Source: Candidatus Woesearchaeota archaeon
Lineage (GTDB): Archaea; Nanobdellota; Nanobdellia; Woesearchaeales; ARS49
NCBI GenBank assembly: GCA_003694525.1
Contig: RFLK01000040.1
Span: 1 to 14,036, forward strand
Length of the DNA stretch: 14,036 nucleotides
Direction of reading: 5' to 3'
This document shows positions 1 through 6,417 of the stretch, one piece after another; positions within the stretch are counted from its first letter, which is position 1; the number at the start of each line of letters is the position of its first letter. The notes under the pieces were generated by a model. That model was not told the DNA's origin. It searched no databases and saw only the letters and a list, made by a program, of their open reading frames with translations. A program made the position numbers and the translations under genes.

Positions 1-13
1 GAAAAAGAGGACT

Positions 14-1591
14 ATGAGCAAAGATAGCGCGCGCCTTGTCGCATTCGGATTCGCAAAAGGAAACACGATACAAATAGGGGATAAAACGTACAAGATAGAA
101 GGCAAAACGCCCGAAGACAAGCTCGAGAGAATAAAAAAAATAATAGACGAAGTAGGAGATGAAGATAAAGTATACACTGCCCTTGAAAAAATAGCGAACC
201 AGGAAGAAATAGAAACAGTGCCAAACCAGATCTCACTGAGCTCATACCCAAAGCCCGCAAACCAATTCCAAGCACACCTTGAAAGCTACCAAAAAAGTAT
301 AGAACACTATTACTACTGGAGCCTCAACTTTTTGGGAGACATAGGATTTGTAATCGTAGACAAGATAACAGATTCATTCTCCGCATCAGAACAGAGCAGT
401 TTTTACGGAGCAGGAATGCAAAGGCTCGGCCTTGCGCAAGACAGAGCAGGCCAGTTTCTTGCAACAATAGGCAAGATGATAAAAGACCTATTCCAACTCG
501 TAAGAGAGCTCAGATGGATAGACGAGAGGCTTGAAATATACCGCGCAGCATTTGGAGTAGACAAGAAAGGAAAAAAGACAGAAGAAGGCCCTCAAGAGAG
601 CGCTGAAGTTACACTCAAAGGCCTTTGGGTCGACCTTGTCGACGGAGTTGTAGGCGGGCAAAGAACAGGAAGCAACCTGTTCACAATGGCGCAACAATTG
701 CAATTCTCCTCGCTCCCAGACCTGTTCTTTGGAATACACCCAAGAAACATCAAAGACGTTGACAAAATAGTCGATGAAAAAGCACATTTTGCAAACAAGC
801 AAGTGCGCCTTGCGCTCAAAAGAAAACTCGCCCAATACCTTGCCTGGAAAAAAGCAACATTCGACGAAATAAAAACAAGACGCAAATTCACAGTCCAATA
901 CCTAAGACAACACTACAACGTCATAAAAATGTACATCCAATGGGTAAAGCCATACATAAAACACATAGAAAGGCTATCCCTGCAACAAGACCTACTAAAC
1001 AATCCAAGACTCGTCTCAGCATTTGAAAGCTCGCTTGTGGAAATCGAAATAATAGCAAGAACAAGAAGCAAAAAAACAAAAGGAGTCTGGAACTGCGTTA
1101 TGATACACTTTGAATACCACACAAAACCCTCGCTCCAATACTCGAGCGATGGAGGATACCACAGAGGACCCATACACGTAGGAACAACACGCATAACTTG
1201 GAGGGGCTATTCCTGGACTGACGAACAACTCGAAAACTACAAGAAAATGAGAGCGCAAGAAGACCTTGAAATCTTAACATCAATAGACAAGACGCTAAAA
1301 GAAGCAATGGACCAGCTCGGACAGGACGTTTGGAAATACCTTGAAGAAGCGGAAGGCAAGAAAAAAGAAGAAAAAAAAGAAGAGAAGAAAAAACCAACAA
1401 CAGTAAAGGACCTTATGGAACCCTTCTCTGCAATCGCAAAAGGATTTGGCGAAACACTCTCAGCAATGATGCCAAAAATCTCCAAGAAGGAAAAAGCAAA
1501 AAAGCCGAAAACAGAAGAAGGGACAGCAGGCAGATACGCATTTCTACACTACAACGTATTCAAGAAAGCAAACGGAATGCTATCCTGGTAA
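14..1591 (+). CDS. Uncharacterised 525-residue helical protein
   Basis: I do not recognise the family. The protein looks soluble: no signal peptide, and the most hydrophobic stretch (about residues 98-117, Tyr/Trp-rich) is too broken by polar residues to be a clear membrane span. Residues 1-70 include a small charged segment. Residues 85-350 are predicted mostly helical with many aromatic and basic residues. Residues 355-400 look like beta strands rich in His, Tyr and Gly. Residues 448-460 are a Lys/Glu tract, and residues 460-500 contain an amphipathic stretch followed by a second Lys-rich linker. The C-terminal 20 residues are aromatic and end in Trp. The ATG has an AGAGGA purine run just upstream, but the promoter lies outside the window. 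It is the first of three tandem plus-strand genes, although the next has its own TATA box. Codon use favours ATA, AGA and C-ending codons, like the other plus-strand genes. The frame is intact; function unknown. Confidence 0.85.
   Translation: MSKDSARLVAFGFAKGNTIQIGDKTYKIEGKTPEDKLERIKKIIDEVGDEDKVYTALEKIANQEEIETVPNQISLSSYPKPANQFQAHLESYQKSIEHYYYWSLNFLGDIGFVIVDKITDSFSASEQSSFYGAGMQRLGLAQDRAGQFLATIGKMIKDLFQLVRELRWIDERLEIYRAAFGVDKKGKKTEEGPQESAEVTLKGLWVDLVDGVVGGQRTGSNLFTMAQQLQFSSLPDLFFGIHPRNIKDVDKIVDEKAHFANKQVRLALKRKLAQYLAWKKATFDEIKTRRKFTVQYLRQHYNVIKMYIQWVKPYIKHIERLSLQQDLLNNPRLVSAFESSLVEIEIIARTRSKKTKGVWNCVMIHFEYHTKPSLQYSSDGGYHRGPIHVGTTRITWRGYSWTDEQLENYKKMRAQEDLEILTSIDKTLKEAMDQLGQDVWKYLEEAEGKKKEEKKEEKKKPTTVKDLMEPFSAIAKGFGETLSAMMPKISKKEKAKKPKTEEGTAGRYAFLHYNVFKKANGMLSW
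1358..1393 (+). repeat. 36-base pure purine tract inside the first gene
   Basis: Positions 1358-1393 contain only A and G and include a run of eight A at 1371-1378. In frame it encodes the Lys/Glu linker around residues 449-460 of the 525-residue protein. It is low-complexity coding sequence rather than a mobile or tandem repeat. Long A runs are possible slippage sites, but the reading frame continues normally on both sides. Confidence 0.6.
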
Positions 1592-1593
1592 AG

Positions 1594-1601
1594 TATTTAA
1601 A
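1594..1601 (+). promoter_or_regulatory. TATA box for the 1624 gene
   Basis: TATTTAAA starts two bases after the stop codon of the upstream gene and 30 bases before the ATG at 1624. At normal archaeal TATA-to-start spacing (about 25-27 bases) transcription would begin at or just before the ATG, giving a leaderless mRNA. This argues that the second gene does not depend on read-through from the first. Confidence 0.6.
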
Positions 1602-1623
1602 GAGCCCTCAGTAAACCGAGCAT

Positions 1624-2139
1624 ATGACTATAGATTTCGAATCACTCAAGAAACTTGCACCAAAAGAGCGAGCAGAGGCGATAAAAGCTCTTCTGGACGA
1701 GGAGACTGATGAGAAAACAATAGCCCTTCTTGAAGAACTCTTAAGGCAGACAGAACAGCAGATCGCAATAATGGAACAAAGAGAAGGCATTGAGAGCAGA
1801 GTTGAAACCAAGGAACAGGAAGAGGAAACAGAAGGCAGGCAAGAGCAACTTGAGAAAATAATAGAAAAAGAACAGCCAAAAAAGCCAATAGTGGAAGAAA
1901 AGTCCAAAACTAATGCATACCTTTCTGAGAGCGCGTACGGAACAGAGAAAGGGTATATGCAACAGGAAATCTACAAAGAGACAAAACCAAGCGCATACGA
2001 GAGCGCAAAGCAGGAGAGCGTGCAAGAAAGCCTCCACAAAAAACAGAGTACATACCACAAGCACGAACACCTGAAGAGCACAAGCGAAGAGATAAAAGAA
2101 AACCTCTACAAAAAAGCAGAAGACCTATACCATAGATAA
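1624..2139 (+). CDS. Uncharacterised 171-residue charged, Tyr-rich protein
   Basis: No family recognised. Residues 1-70 are Glu/Lys/Leu-rich and very likely helical or coiled-coil (heptad-like Leu/Ile spacing around residues 25-60). Residues 70-100 are an acidic Glu/Gln linker. Residues 100-150 carry spaced Tyr residues in short polar contexts (such as AYLSESAY, GYMQQEIY and SAYESAK), and the C-terminus returns to charged helix ending in a YHR triplet. The composition suggests a partly disordered linker or adaptor rather than an enzyme. There is no signal peptide or membrane span. It sits 32 bases after the 525-residue gene and 53 bases before the TIM-barrel gene, with its own TATA box and no Shine-Dalgarno sequence. 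The minus-strand gene at 4015-4539 has a similar acidic, Tyr-dotted composition; a functional link is only a guess. Confidence 0.8.
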   Translation: MTIDFESLKKLAPKERAEAIKALLDEETDEKTIALLEELLRQTEQQIAIMEQREGIESRVETKEQEEETEGRQEQLEKIIEKEQPKKPIVEEKSKTNAYLSESAYGTEKGYMQQEIYKETKPSAYESAKQESVQESLHKKQSTYHKHEHLKSTSEEIKENLYKKAEDLYHR

Positions 2140-2162
2140 ATACGACAAATAAGACATAATTC

Positions 2163-2172
2163 TTTATAAATA
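2163..2172 (+). promoter_or_regulatory. TATA box for the TIM-barrel gene
   Basis: TTTATAAATA lies 30 bases upstream of the ATG at 2193, the spacing seen at most genes of this window, and predicts transcription starting within a few bases of the start codon. It is one of the cleanest TATA matches here. Confidence 0.65.
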
Positions 2173-2179
2173 AAAAGTG

Positions 2180-2195
2180 CATAAGAGCGCTTATG
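2180..2195. repeat. Inverted repeat across the start codon of the TIM-barrel gene
   Basis: CATAAG at 2180-2185 and CTTATG at 2190-2195 are perfect inverted copies separated by AGCG. The right arm contains the ATG start codon. If transcription begins near 2190, as the TATA box predicts, the left arm is not in the mRNA, so any function would be at the DNA level, for example a protein-binding site over the start point. A short palindrome like this can also arise by chance. Confidence 0.35.
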
Positions 2196-4010
2196 GTCGA
2201 ATGGCGCACAGCATACTATGGCCCAATGGACAGGGAATACCACGAAGCTTCAAGCGAAGTTACAGAACACAAACAGCTTGAAGAGCCCATATTTCCACTG
2301 AACAGGCTGGGAGAGACCGTGCCTGAGAGCGCCGGAGGCCGAAACATAGTCCAAACAACACAAGCGGCAATCAGAGGAGGCGCTGGAACAATACAATTGA
2401 TAATATCTCCGCCCCCTGACACAATAGGACCGGGAAGCATAGGCGCGAGAGTTGGAAAAGAAGTCAGACAAGCACTGAGAGAAATAGCGCTTGCAAATGA
2501 AGTCAAAATAGCAGGAACAGAGCTCCCAACCTCCCTGAACAACCTGTCAGGATTCGATCACAGACAAAACACTTTCTCAGATGAAGTCAGAAAAAGAAAC
2601 CTATCAGAAGTAAAAGACGCAATAAAATTCCAAGCAGACGTTATGGGAGGGGGCGAGATAGACCTTGTATCCTGGGAGTTCCCAAGAGGAATAAACGATT
2701 CAGACTGGAACAGGGGAGAGTTCAAAAGAGAATCAGAAGTTGAAAAACTCGCCTGGCTGGTTGACTCGAGAACAGGAAGAACAGCAAGACTTCCAAAAGA
2801 TCAAAGCATACACATAGCCTACGATAAAAACACGTTCGAGAGACTGCCTGCAGAAGAAGGAGGCCAGCTACAAGAATTCTCCTGGAAAGACTTTGAAAGA
2901 TGGGCAGAGCACAACAAGAAAACAGGAAAAGGCCCAAAAACACCAGAAGAAATATTCGTTGAAGTACAATTAGGATCCCAAATAGACGCGCTCAAAGGAC
3001 AAAGAGCAAGATCGCTTCAACTTGCAGAGCAAGAAAAAAGAAACATCGAAACAATCAAACGCGAACTTGAAAGAGCAAGAGAACAGGCAGACGCGCAAGC
3101 AATAGAAAAACTGTCAAGAGAAATTGACAGACACACAAAAATCTATGAAGACTACATAAACGGCGCAAGATCGGCATCACAACAAGCAGAAGACCTGAAA
3201 GAGACCATAAAAAGCTACAAGCCAATAAAAGATTACGGCCTAAAAAGATCAGTGCAAACTTACGCAGAAGCGGGAATTGCAGCAATGCAAGAGACCGAAC
3301 TTGGAAAAGCAAAAGGAGTTGTAACACAAGACCTTGCAATAGGCCCAGAGCTTGGATGGCCCGACTATTTCGGAGGACACCCTGACGAGTTCATAAAGAT
3401 AGTGAAAGAGTCACGAAAAGAGATGGCCAAAATGCTAACAGACAAGAACAGCCCATACTACAACCCGCGCCTCAGCAGAAAAGAAGCAGAAAAGAGAGCA
3501 GAGAGGCACATAAAAGGGCTTTTTGATACAAGCCATCTTGGAATGTGGCTGGCTCACTTCAAACCATTGCCAGGTGAGAGCGAAAGCGCGCGCATTGAAA
3601 GATTCAACAAATGGTTTGTGAAAAAAACAGAAGAGCTGGCAAAAAGCGGGACAGTCGGATCCATACAATTTGTTGACAGCGGATCAGCAGCTCACGGCCA
3701 CCTGCCACCAGGAGAAGGAATATTCCCAGTCATAAAAGCCGCAGAAATATTCAAAAAAGAAGGATTCGACGGATTCCTCGTATCAGAAGGCCACGAGGAA
3801 GAAAGATTCGGACAGGGCAGAATCAGAAGCAAACTATGGCAAAGAGCAGGCAACCCGCTTGGAAAACACAACTACTTTCACGGAGCCCCGTCAATGTGGC
3901 CTCGCGAACAGTCAAGCTATTTTGGAAAGCAATACTCTCCCCTGTTCATGTTCGGCAGCTACTCACCGTCAAACGAGTTCAAACTGTGGAGCGATGTCCC
4001 ATTAGAATAA
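2193..4010 (+). CDS. Xylose-isomerase/AP-endonuclease-2-like TIM-barrel protein with coiled-coil insertion
   Basis: The C-terminal half reads like the sugar-phosphate isomerase/epimerase (AP_endonuc_2) fold. It has a candidate metal-binding Glu386 in IGPELGW, an Asp445-x-x-His448 motif (DTSHLGMW), Asp495, a His501-x-His503-LPPGEG loop and Glu532 on the last strand (FLVSEGHE). In the family such residues bind divalent metals that drive isomerisation, epimerisation or DNA-end hydrolysis. Earlier strands appear at residues 64-73 (GAGTIQLIIS) and around 140-160. Residues about 272-345 form a charged coiled coil inserted between barrel parts, and residues 550-605 are a Gly/Ser/aromatic tail. At 605 residues it is about twice the usual 270-300. 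There is no signal peptide. Substrate unknown; a non-catalytic or DNA-directed role remains possible. The fold call is by eye and moderately sure. It ends four bases from a convergent gene. Confidence 0.7.
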   Translation: MVEWRTAYYGPMDREYHEASSEVTEHKQLEEPIFPLNRLGETVPESAGGRNIVQTTQAAIRGGAGTIQLIISPPPDTIGPGSIGARVGKEVRQALREIALANEVKIAGTELPTSLNNLSGFDHRQNTFSDEVRKRNLSEVKDAIKFQADVMGGGEIDLVSWEFPRGINDSDWNRGEFKRESEVEKLAWLVDSRTGRTARLPKDQSIHIAYDKNTFERLPAEEGGQLQEFSWKDFERWAEHNKKTGKGPKTPEEIFVEVQLGSQIDALKGQRARSLQLAEQEKRNIETIKRELERAREQADAQAIEKLSREIDRHTKIYEDYINGARSASQQAEDLKETIKSYKPIKDYGLKRSVQTYAEAGIAAMQETELGKAKGVVTQDLAIGPELGWPDYFGGHPDEFIKIVKESRKEMAKMLTDKNSPYYNPRLSRKEAEKRAERHIKGLFDTSHLGMWLAHFKPLPGESESARIERFNKWFVKKTEELAKSGTVGSIQFVDSGSAAHGHLPPGEGIFPVIKAAEIFKKEGFDGFLVSEGHEEERFGQGRIRSKLWQRAGNPLGKHNYFHGAPSMWPREQSSYFGKQYSPLFMFGSYSPSNEFKLWSDVPLE

Positions 4011-4014
4011 CAGC

Positions 4015-4539
4015 TCAAGAGAACTTGATCTTGCCATCATACATAACCCACCAGAGCGCAAGAGAGCGCATCTTCATATCTTCCTTTACAGCCTTAGACT
4101 CGCTGTCAAGCTGAGCGCTGACGTTTGCACGATTATACAAGTTATTCTCCCGCGCCTCTTCCTGAATTCTTTGAGCCTCCTCTAAGAACTCGTGCTCTGC
4201 AACCTCATATGAAGCGCCCGAATCTGACGATTCATAAGGTTCGTAAGCCTGGCTATAAACTTCATCCCCTGCACGAATGCTCGAATCGTACACTGCATTA
4301 TTGTAAGAGTCAGCATCCAAATCCTGCTCTATTATAGGAGAGACCACCTCAAGAGAGTCATCATCAAACAGCTCATTTGCGTCATCCTCAATACGCCCCT
4401 CAAGATCTCCACCTTCCTGCTGAAGCTCGCTTAAAGCATCCAACACTTCTGAAACATCAAACTTTTCATCAGCCGTTTCACCAGTCTTTCCAGGCAAGAG
4501 AGAATTATCCCTCACTAAAACTTCCAAACCCCCATTCAT
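4015..4539 (-). CDS. Uncharacterised 174-residue acidic protein
   Basis: No family recognised. The first 130 residues are strongly acidic and probably disordered, with many Asp/Glu/Ser and short hydrophobic patches (LEVL, VLDALSEL, LEVVSPII). Around residues 85-115 there are repeated Tyr residues in Ser/Asp/Glu context (VYSQAYEPYESSDSGASYE). Residues 118-140 form a Glu/Ala/Arg helix. The last 30 residues change character and include LALWWVMY, a short hydrophobic patch too small for a confident membrane span. The ATG at 4539 has a TATA box at the usual distance and no Shine-Dalgarno. It converges with the TIM-barrel gene across a four-base gap. Codons end mainly in T and G, like other minus-strand genes, so the frame is probably real and resident. 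It may be a partner of the facing cluster, which is inference only. Confidence 0.75.
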   Translation of the reverse strand: MNGGLEVLVRDNSLLPGKTGETADEKFDVSEVLDALSELQQEGGDLEGRIEDDANELFDDDSLEVVSPIIEQDLDADSYNNAVYDSSIRAGDEVYSQAYEPYESSDSGASYEVAEHEFLEEAQRIQEEARENNLYNRANVSAQLDSESKAVKEDMKMRSLALWWVMYDGKIKFS

Positions 4540-4560
4540 AGATGAAAATCAAAAGCCCGC

Positions 4561-4570
4561 CTTATTAAAG
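4561..4570 (-). promoter_or_regulatory. TATA box for the acidic 174-residue gene
   Basis: On the minus strand this reads CTTTAATAAG, 22-31 bases upstream of the ATG at 4539, the standard spacing for a leaderless transcript here. Confidence 0.5.
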
Positions 4571-4678
4571 ATTTTGCCACACCAAAATGTAACAACAACA
4601 CAACATATAGAGATAAAAAGAGAAAAACCAAAACACACTCTTGTCACTTGTGTGAGTACCTAAAAGGAGTTGTAAAGG

Positions 4679-4684
4679 TTTAAA
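4679..4684 (+). promoter_or_regulatory. TATA box for the nucleotidyltransferase gene
   Basis: TTTAAA at 4679-4684, 27-32 bases before the ATG at 4711, predicts transcription beginning almost at the start codon. Confidence 0.55.
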
Positions 4685-4710
4685 ACACTCACAAACAGAA
4701 AAAAGCAAGT

Positions 4711-5520
4711 ATGAAATTCGAGGTAAAATCGCGCAAAAACCCAAACATACCAAAATACCCCTCAGATGACTATCACTTTGCTGACCGCTTTGCAAAAAAC
4801 ATGGCAAAAGAGTTAGGGCCATTTCTCAAAGCAGCAGTTCTTTTCGGCTCAACAGCACGCAAGGAAAAATCACAATTCGGCGAGAGAGACATCGACGTCC
4901 TTCTAATAATAGACGACCTTACAACAATACTAAACCAGGAAACAATACAGGCATACAGAGTCATAACAGAAAATGTCGCTGCAAAAATAAGCAAAAGATT
5001 GCACATAACAACACTGAAAACAACAACATTCTGGGACTATGTAAGAGTGGGCGATCCGATCGCAATAAACATGCTACGCGACGGAGTTGCACTCTACGAC
5101 ACCGGAATATTCCAACCAGCACAACAACTATTATACAAAGGAAGAATACGGCCAAGCAAGGAGAGCATATGGACATACTTTGCAAGAGCGCCAAACACCC
5201 TTCACAATTCAAGCTGGCACGTGCTTCAAGCAACACTTGACCTGTACTGGGCAGTCGTTGATGCAGCGCACGCGGCAATAATGCACAAAGGAATCATCCC
5301 ACCAACACCATCCCACCTTGCAGACCTTATAGAACAACACCTTGTCAGAAAAAACCTTGCAAAGAAAAAACACGCAAAAACAATGGCAAAATTCTACACG
5401 CTACAAAAGAAAATAATACACAGACAAATACAATACCTGAGCGGAAAAGAATACGACAAGTACAGAGAACAAGCAGAAGAATTCGTCAAAGCAATGCAAA
5501 ACGTAGTTGAAAAACACTAA
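4711..5520 (+). CDS. Nucleotidyltransferase (MNT-like) fused to a HEPN-like helical domain
   Basis: Residues 1-130 carry a minimal polymerase-beta-type nucleotidyltransferase signature: Gly46-Ser47 after a hydrophobic strand (AAVLFGS), then Asp60-Ile-Asp62 followed by a hydrophobic strand (VLLIID). In this fold the two Asp residues bind catalytic metal. Residues 135-269 are all-helical and resemble HEPN domains (DAAHAAIMHKG with a downstream PTPSHLADLI). MNT and HEPN proteins often form antitoxin/toxin or nucleotide-modifying pairs, usually as separate genes; here both halves appear in one chain. The only match to the HEPN RNase pattern Arg-x4-6-His is Arg159 to His165, near the start of the helical half, which is an unusual place, so RNase activity is doubtful. 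It has its own promoter and converges with rps6e across a 17-base gap. The transferase half is fairly certain, the HEPN call less so. Confidence 0.8.
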   Translation: MKFEVKSRKNPNIPKYPSDDYHFADRFAKNMAKELGPFLKAAVLFGSTARKEKSQFGERDIDVLLIIDDLTTILNQETIQAYRVITENVAAKISKRLHITTLKTTTFWDYVRVGDPIAINMLRDGVALYDTGIFQPAQQLLYKGRIRPSKESIWTYFARAPNTLHNSSWHVLQATLDLYWAVVDAAHAAIMHKGIIPPTPSHLADLIEQHLVRKNLAKKKHAKTMAKFYTLQKKIIHRQIQYLSGKEYDKYREQAEEFVKAMQNVVEKH

Positions 5521-5537
5521 GATTCTCTTCAGAACAA

Positions 5538-5963
5538 TCAGGCTTTCTGCTCTTGAGCGGGCTGTTCAGACTCTGCTGTGCCTTCCTGCGCCTGAGCAGG
5601 CTCTTCAGGTGCAAAAAGAGGCTCCTTGCCCTCTTTTACAACTTTCATATTTACCTGAGCAGTCCTACTATGAATTGTATTTCCCGCAATAGTCTTGCGA
5701 TACCTTATGCCTCTTGCCTTCTTTTTTTGACCTATGCCCTCAACAGCAAGAACCTTCCTGCGCTGAACACCCTCGATATCGCTTCGCATTGGAAAACCGC
5801 AATGGTCAGATCCGCCAGTTATCTGGAACTCGTAACCCGCAAGGCCGATAGCATCTCCACTGACCTTATCGCCCAGCTTCAAGCCCACCAGAGGAGCTTC
5901 TGCGCCCTCCTTTAGCTCTTTTTGCAAGCATTTGCCCTGCTTTGTTCCTATAACAACCTTCAT
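5538..5963 (-). CDS. rps6e: Small-subunit ribosomal protein eS6 (S6e)
   Basis: Component of the 30S subunit in archaea and of 40S in eukaryotes. The N-terminal MKVVIGTKQGKC, the central GSDHCGFPMRSDI segment (residues about 52-64) and the basic RRKVL...KKKARGIRYRKT block with the following NTIHSRTAQVN are characteristic of the family. The core spans about residues 1-115. Residues 116-141 are an acidic, Pro/Ala/Glu/Gln-rich tail that the core domain does not need; eS1 in this window has a similar tail. The ATG at 5963 is set by the family N-terminus and a TATA box at the standard distance. It is transcribed away from pth2 at 59 bases distance and faces the nucleotidyltransferase gene at its 3' end. 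Confidence 0.96.
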   Translation of the reverse strand: MKVVIGTKQGKCLQKELKEGAEAPLVGLKLGDKVSGDAIGLAGYEFQITGGSDHCGFPMRSDIEGVQRRKVLAVEGIGQKKKARGIRYRKTIAGNTIHSRTAQVNMKVVKEGKEPLFAPEEPAQAQEGTAESEQPAQEQKA

Positions 5964-5986
5964 TATCTGCAGATTTCAATGAGAGA

Positions 5987-5995
5987 TTTATAAAC
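5987..5995 (-). promoter_or_regulatory. TATA box for rps6e
   Basis: The minus strand reads GTTTATAAA here, 24-32 bases upstream of the ATG at 5963. It indicates that rps6e has its own promoter rather than relying on pth2 read-through. Confidence 0.6.
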
Positions 5996-6022
5996 GTTTC
6001 GATTGCGCTTGAACATCCAAAG

Positions 6023-6370
6023 CTAAGATAAAAGCTTCAACCCGCCAGTTATCTGATCTATCTTATCCTCATCATCAGGCCCTATTGCAAGACAAGTTAT
6101 CGTGCCCGGCTCAAGATGCGTCCTTCCAGCGTCCGAGACGAGATCAGATACAAGGCCCGCACTCTGAGCCCTTTGCTTGAAATCAAACAGTGAGCTTTGA
6201 TCAGGAACCTTCAAAACGCTCTTCTTCATACCCTCGGCGCGCCACTTGCGAACAACATCCTTATCTGACTTGAGAGCGGCGCCAACAGATGCGTGAGCTA
6301 CCTGAACAGCAAGCTTGCCCTTTGAGAGCTTCAAATCCTGACGGACAAGAATGACCTGTTTTAATGACAT
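6023..6370 (-). CDS. pth2: Peptidyl-tRNA hydrolase, archaeal/eukaryotic type 2
   Basis: Pth2 cleaves the ester bond of peptidyl-tRNAs released from stalled ribosomes and recycles the tRNA. The protein starts with the family's MSLKQVILVRQDL strand, followed by SKGKLAVQVAHAS (residues 16-28), which holds the conserved Lys19, Gln23 and His26, and later by the SDAGRTHLEPGT motif (about residues 84-95) and a final AIGP strand. At 115 residues it is full length for the family. I chose the ATG at 6370 rather than the upstream in-frame TTG at 6388, because family members begin at this methionine and the extension adds only six residues. It lies between the pilin-like gene and rps6e on the same strand. 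Confidence 0.95.
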   Translation of the reverse strand: MSLKQVILVRQDLKLSKGKLAVQVAHASVGAALKSDKDVVRKWRAEGMKKSVLKVPDQSSLFDFKQRAQSAGLVSDLVSDAGRTHLEPGTITCLAIGPDDEDKIDQITGGLKLLS

Positions 6371-6390
6371 AATAATGAGATAACCCAATC

Positions 6391-6417
6391 AAATAAAAAA
6401 ATAACTAAAAAAAAGAT
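6391..6417 (-). terminator. T-rich terminator after the pilin-like gene, also pth2 promoter region
   Basis: Directly after the stop codon at 6418-6420 the minus strand runs through T8 and T7 tracts with few interruptions. T runs are the usual archaeal intrinsic termination signal. The same AT-rich stretch lies 20-45 bases upstream of the pth2 start and must also contain its TATA-like element, although no clean TATA box stands out. Confidence 0.55.

Larger units (their letters stand above)
4540..4710. other. Divergent intergenic region (171 bases)
   Basis: This is the longest gene-free gap. It holds the TATA box of the acidic gene at its left end and that of the nucleotidyltransferase at its right end. 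The middle is A-rich with no ORF. A short imperfect CACAC/GTGTG dyad lies near 4634-4655, but it is too weak to call an operator or RNA. Confidence 0.5.

Noticed and set aside
488..898. Long minus-strand open frames under the 525-residue gene
   Set aside because: They are antisense shadows with Cys/Phe/Leu-rich, low-quality translations and no promoter; the plus frame has consistent codon use.
1358..1393. Programmed frameshift at the A8 run
   Set aside because: The zero frame continues for another 60 codons with normal composition, and no alternative frame offers a plausible extension.
14..4010. A defence island or mobile element
   Set aside because: No transposase, integrase, terminal repeats, nuclease/helicase motifs or tRNA-end attachment duplication was seen; codon style matches the rest of the plus-strand genes.
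4621..4690. Possible small RNA or operator between the acidic gene and the nucleotidyltransferase
   Set aside because: Only a weak CACAC/GTGTG dyad and A-rich sequence; no stable fold or poly-T end.
4711..5520. Classic two-gene MNT/HEPN toxin-antitoxin pair
   Set aside because: Only one ORF is present, the next gene is a convergent ribosomal protein, and the helical half lacks a well-placed Arg-x4-6-His motif.
6371..6388. Six-residue N-terminal extension of Pth2 from a TTG codon
   Set aside because: Family members start at the MSLKQVILVRQDL strand, and an ATG is available there.
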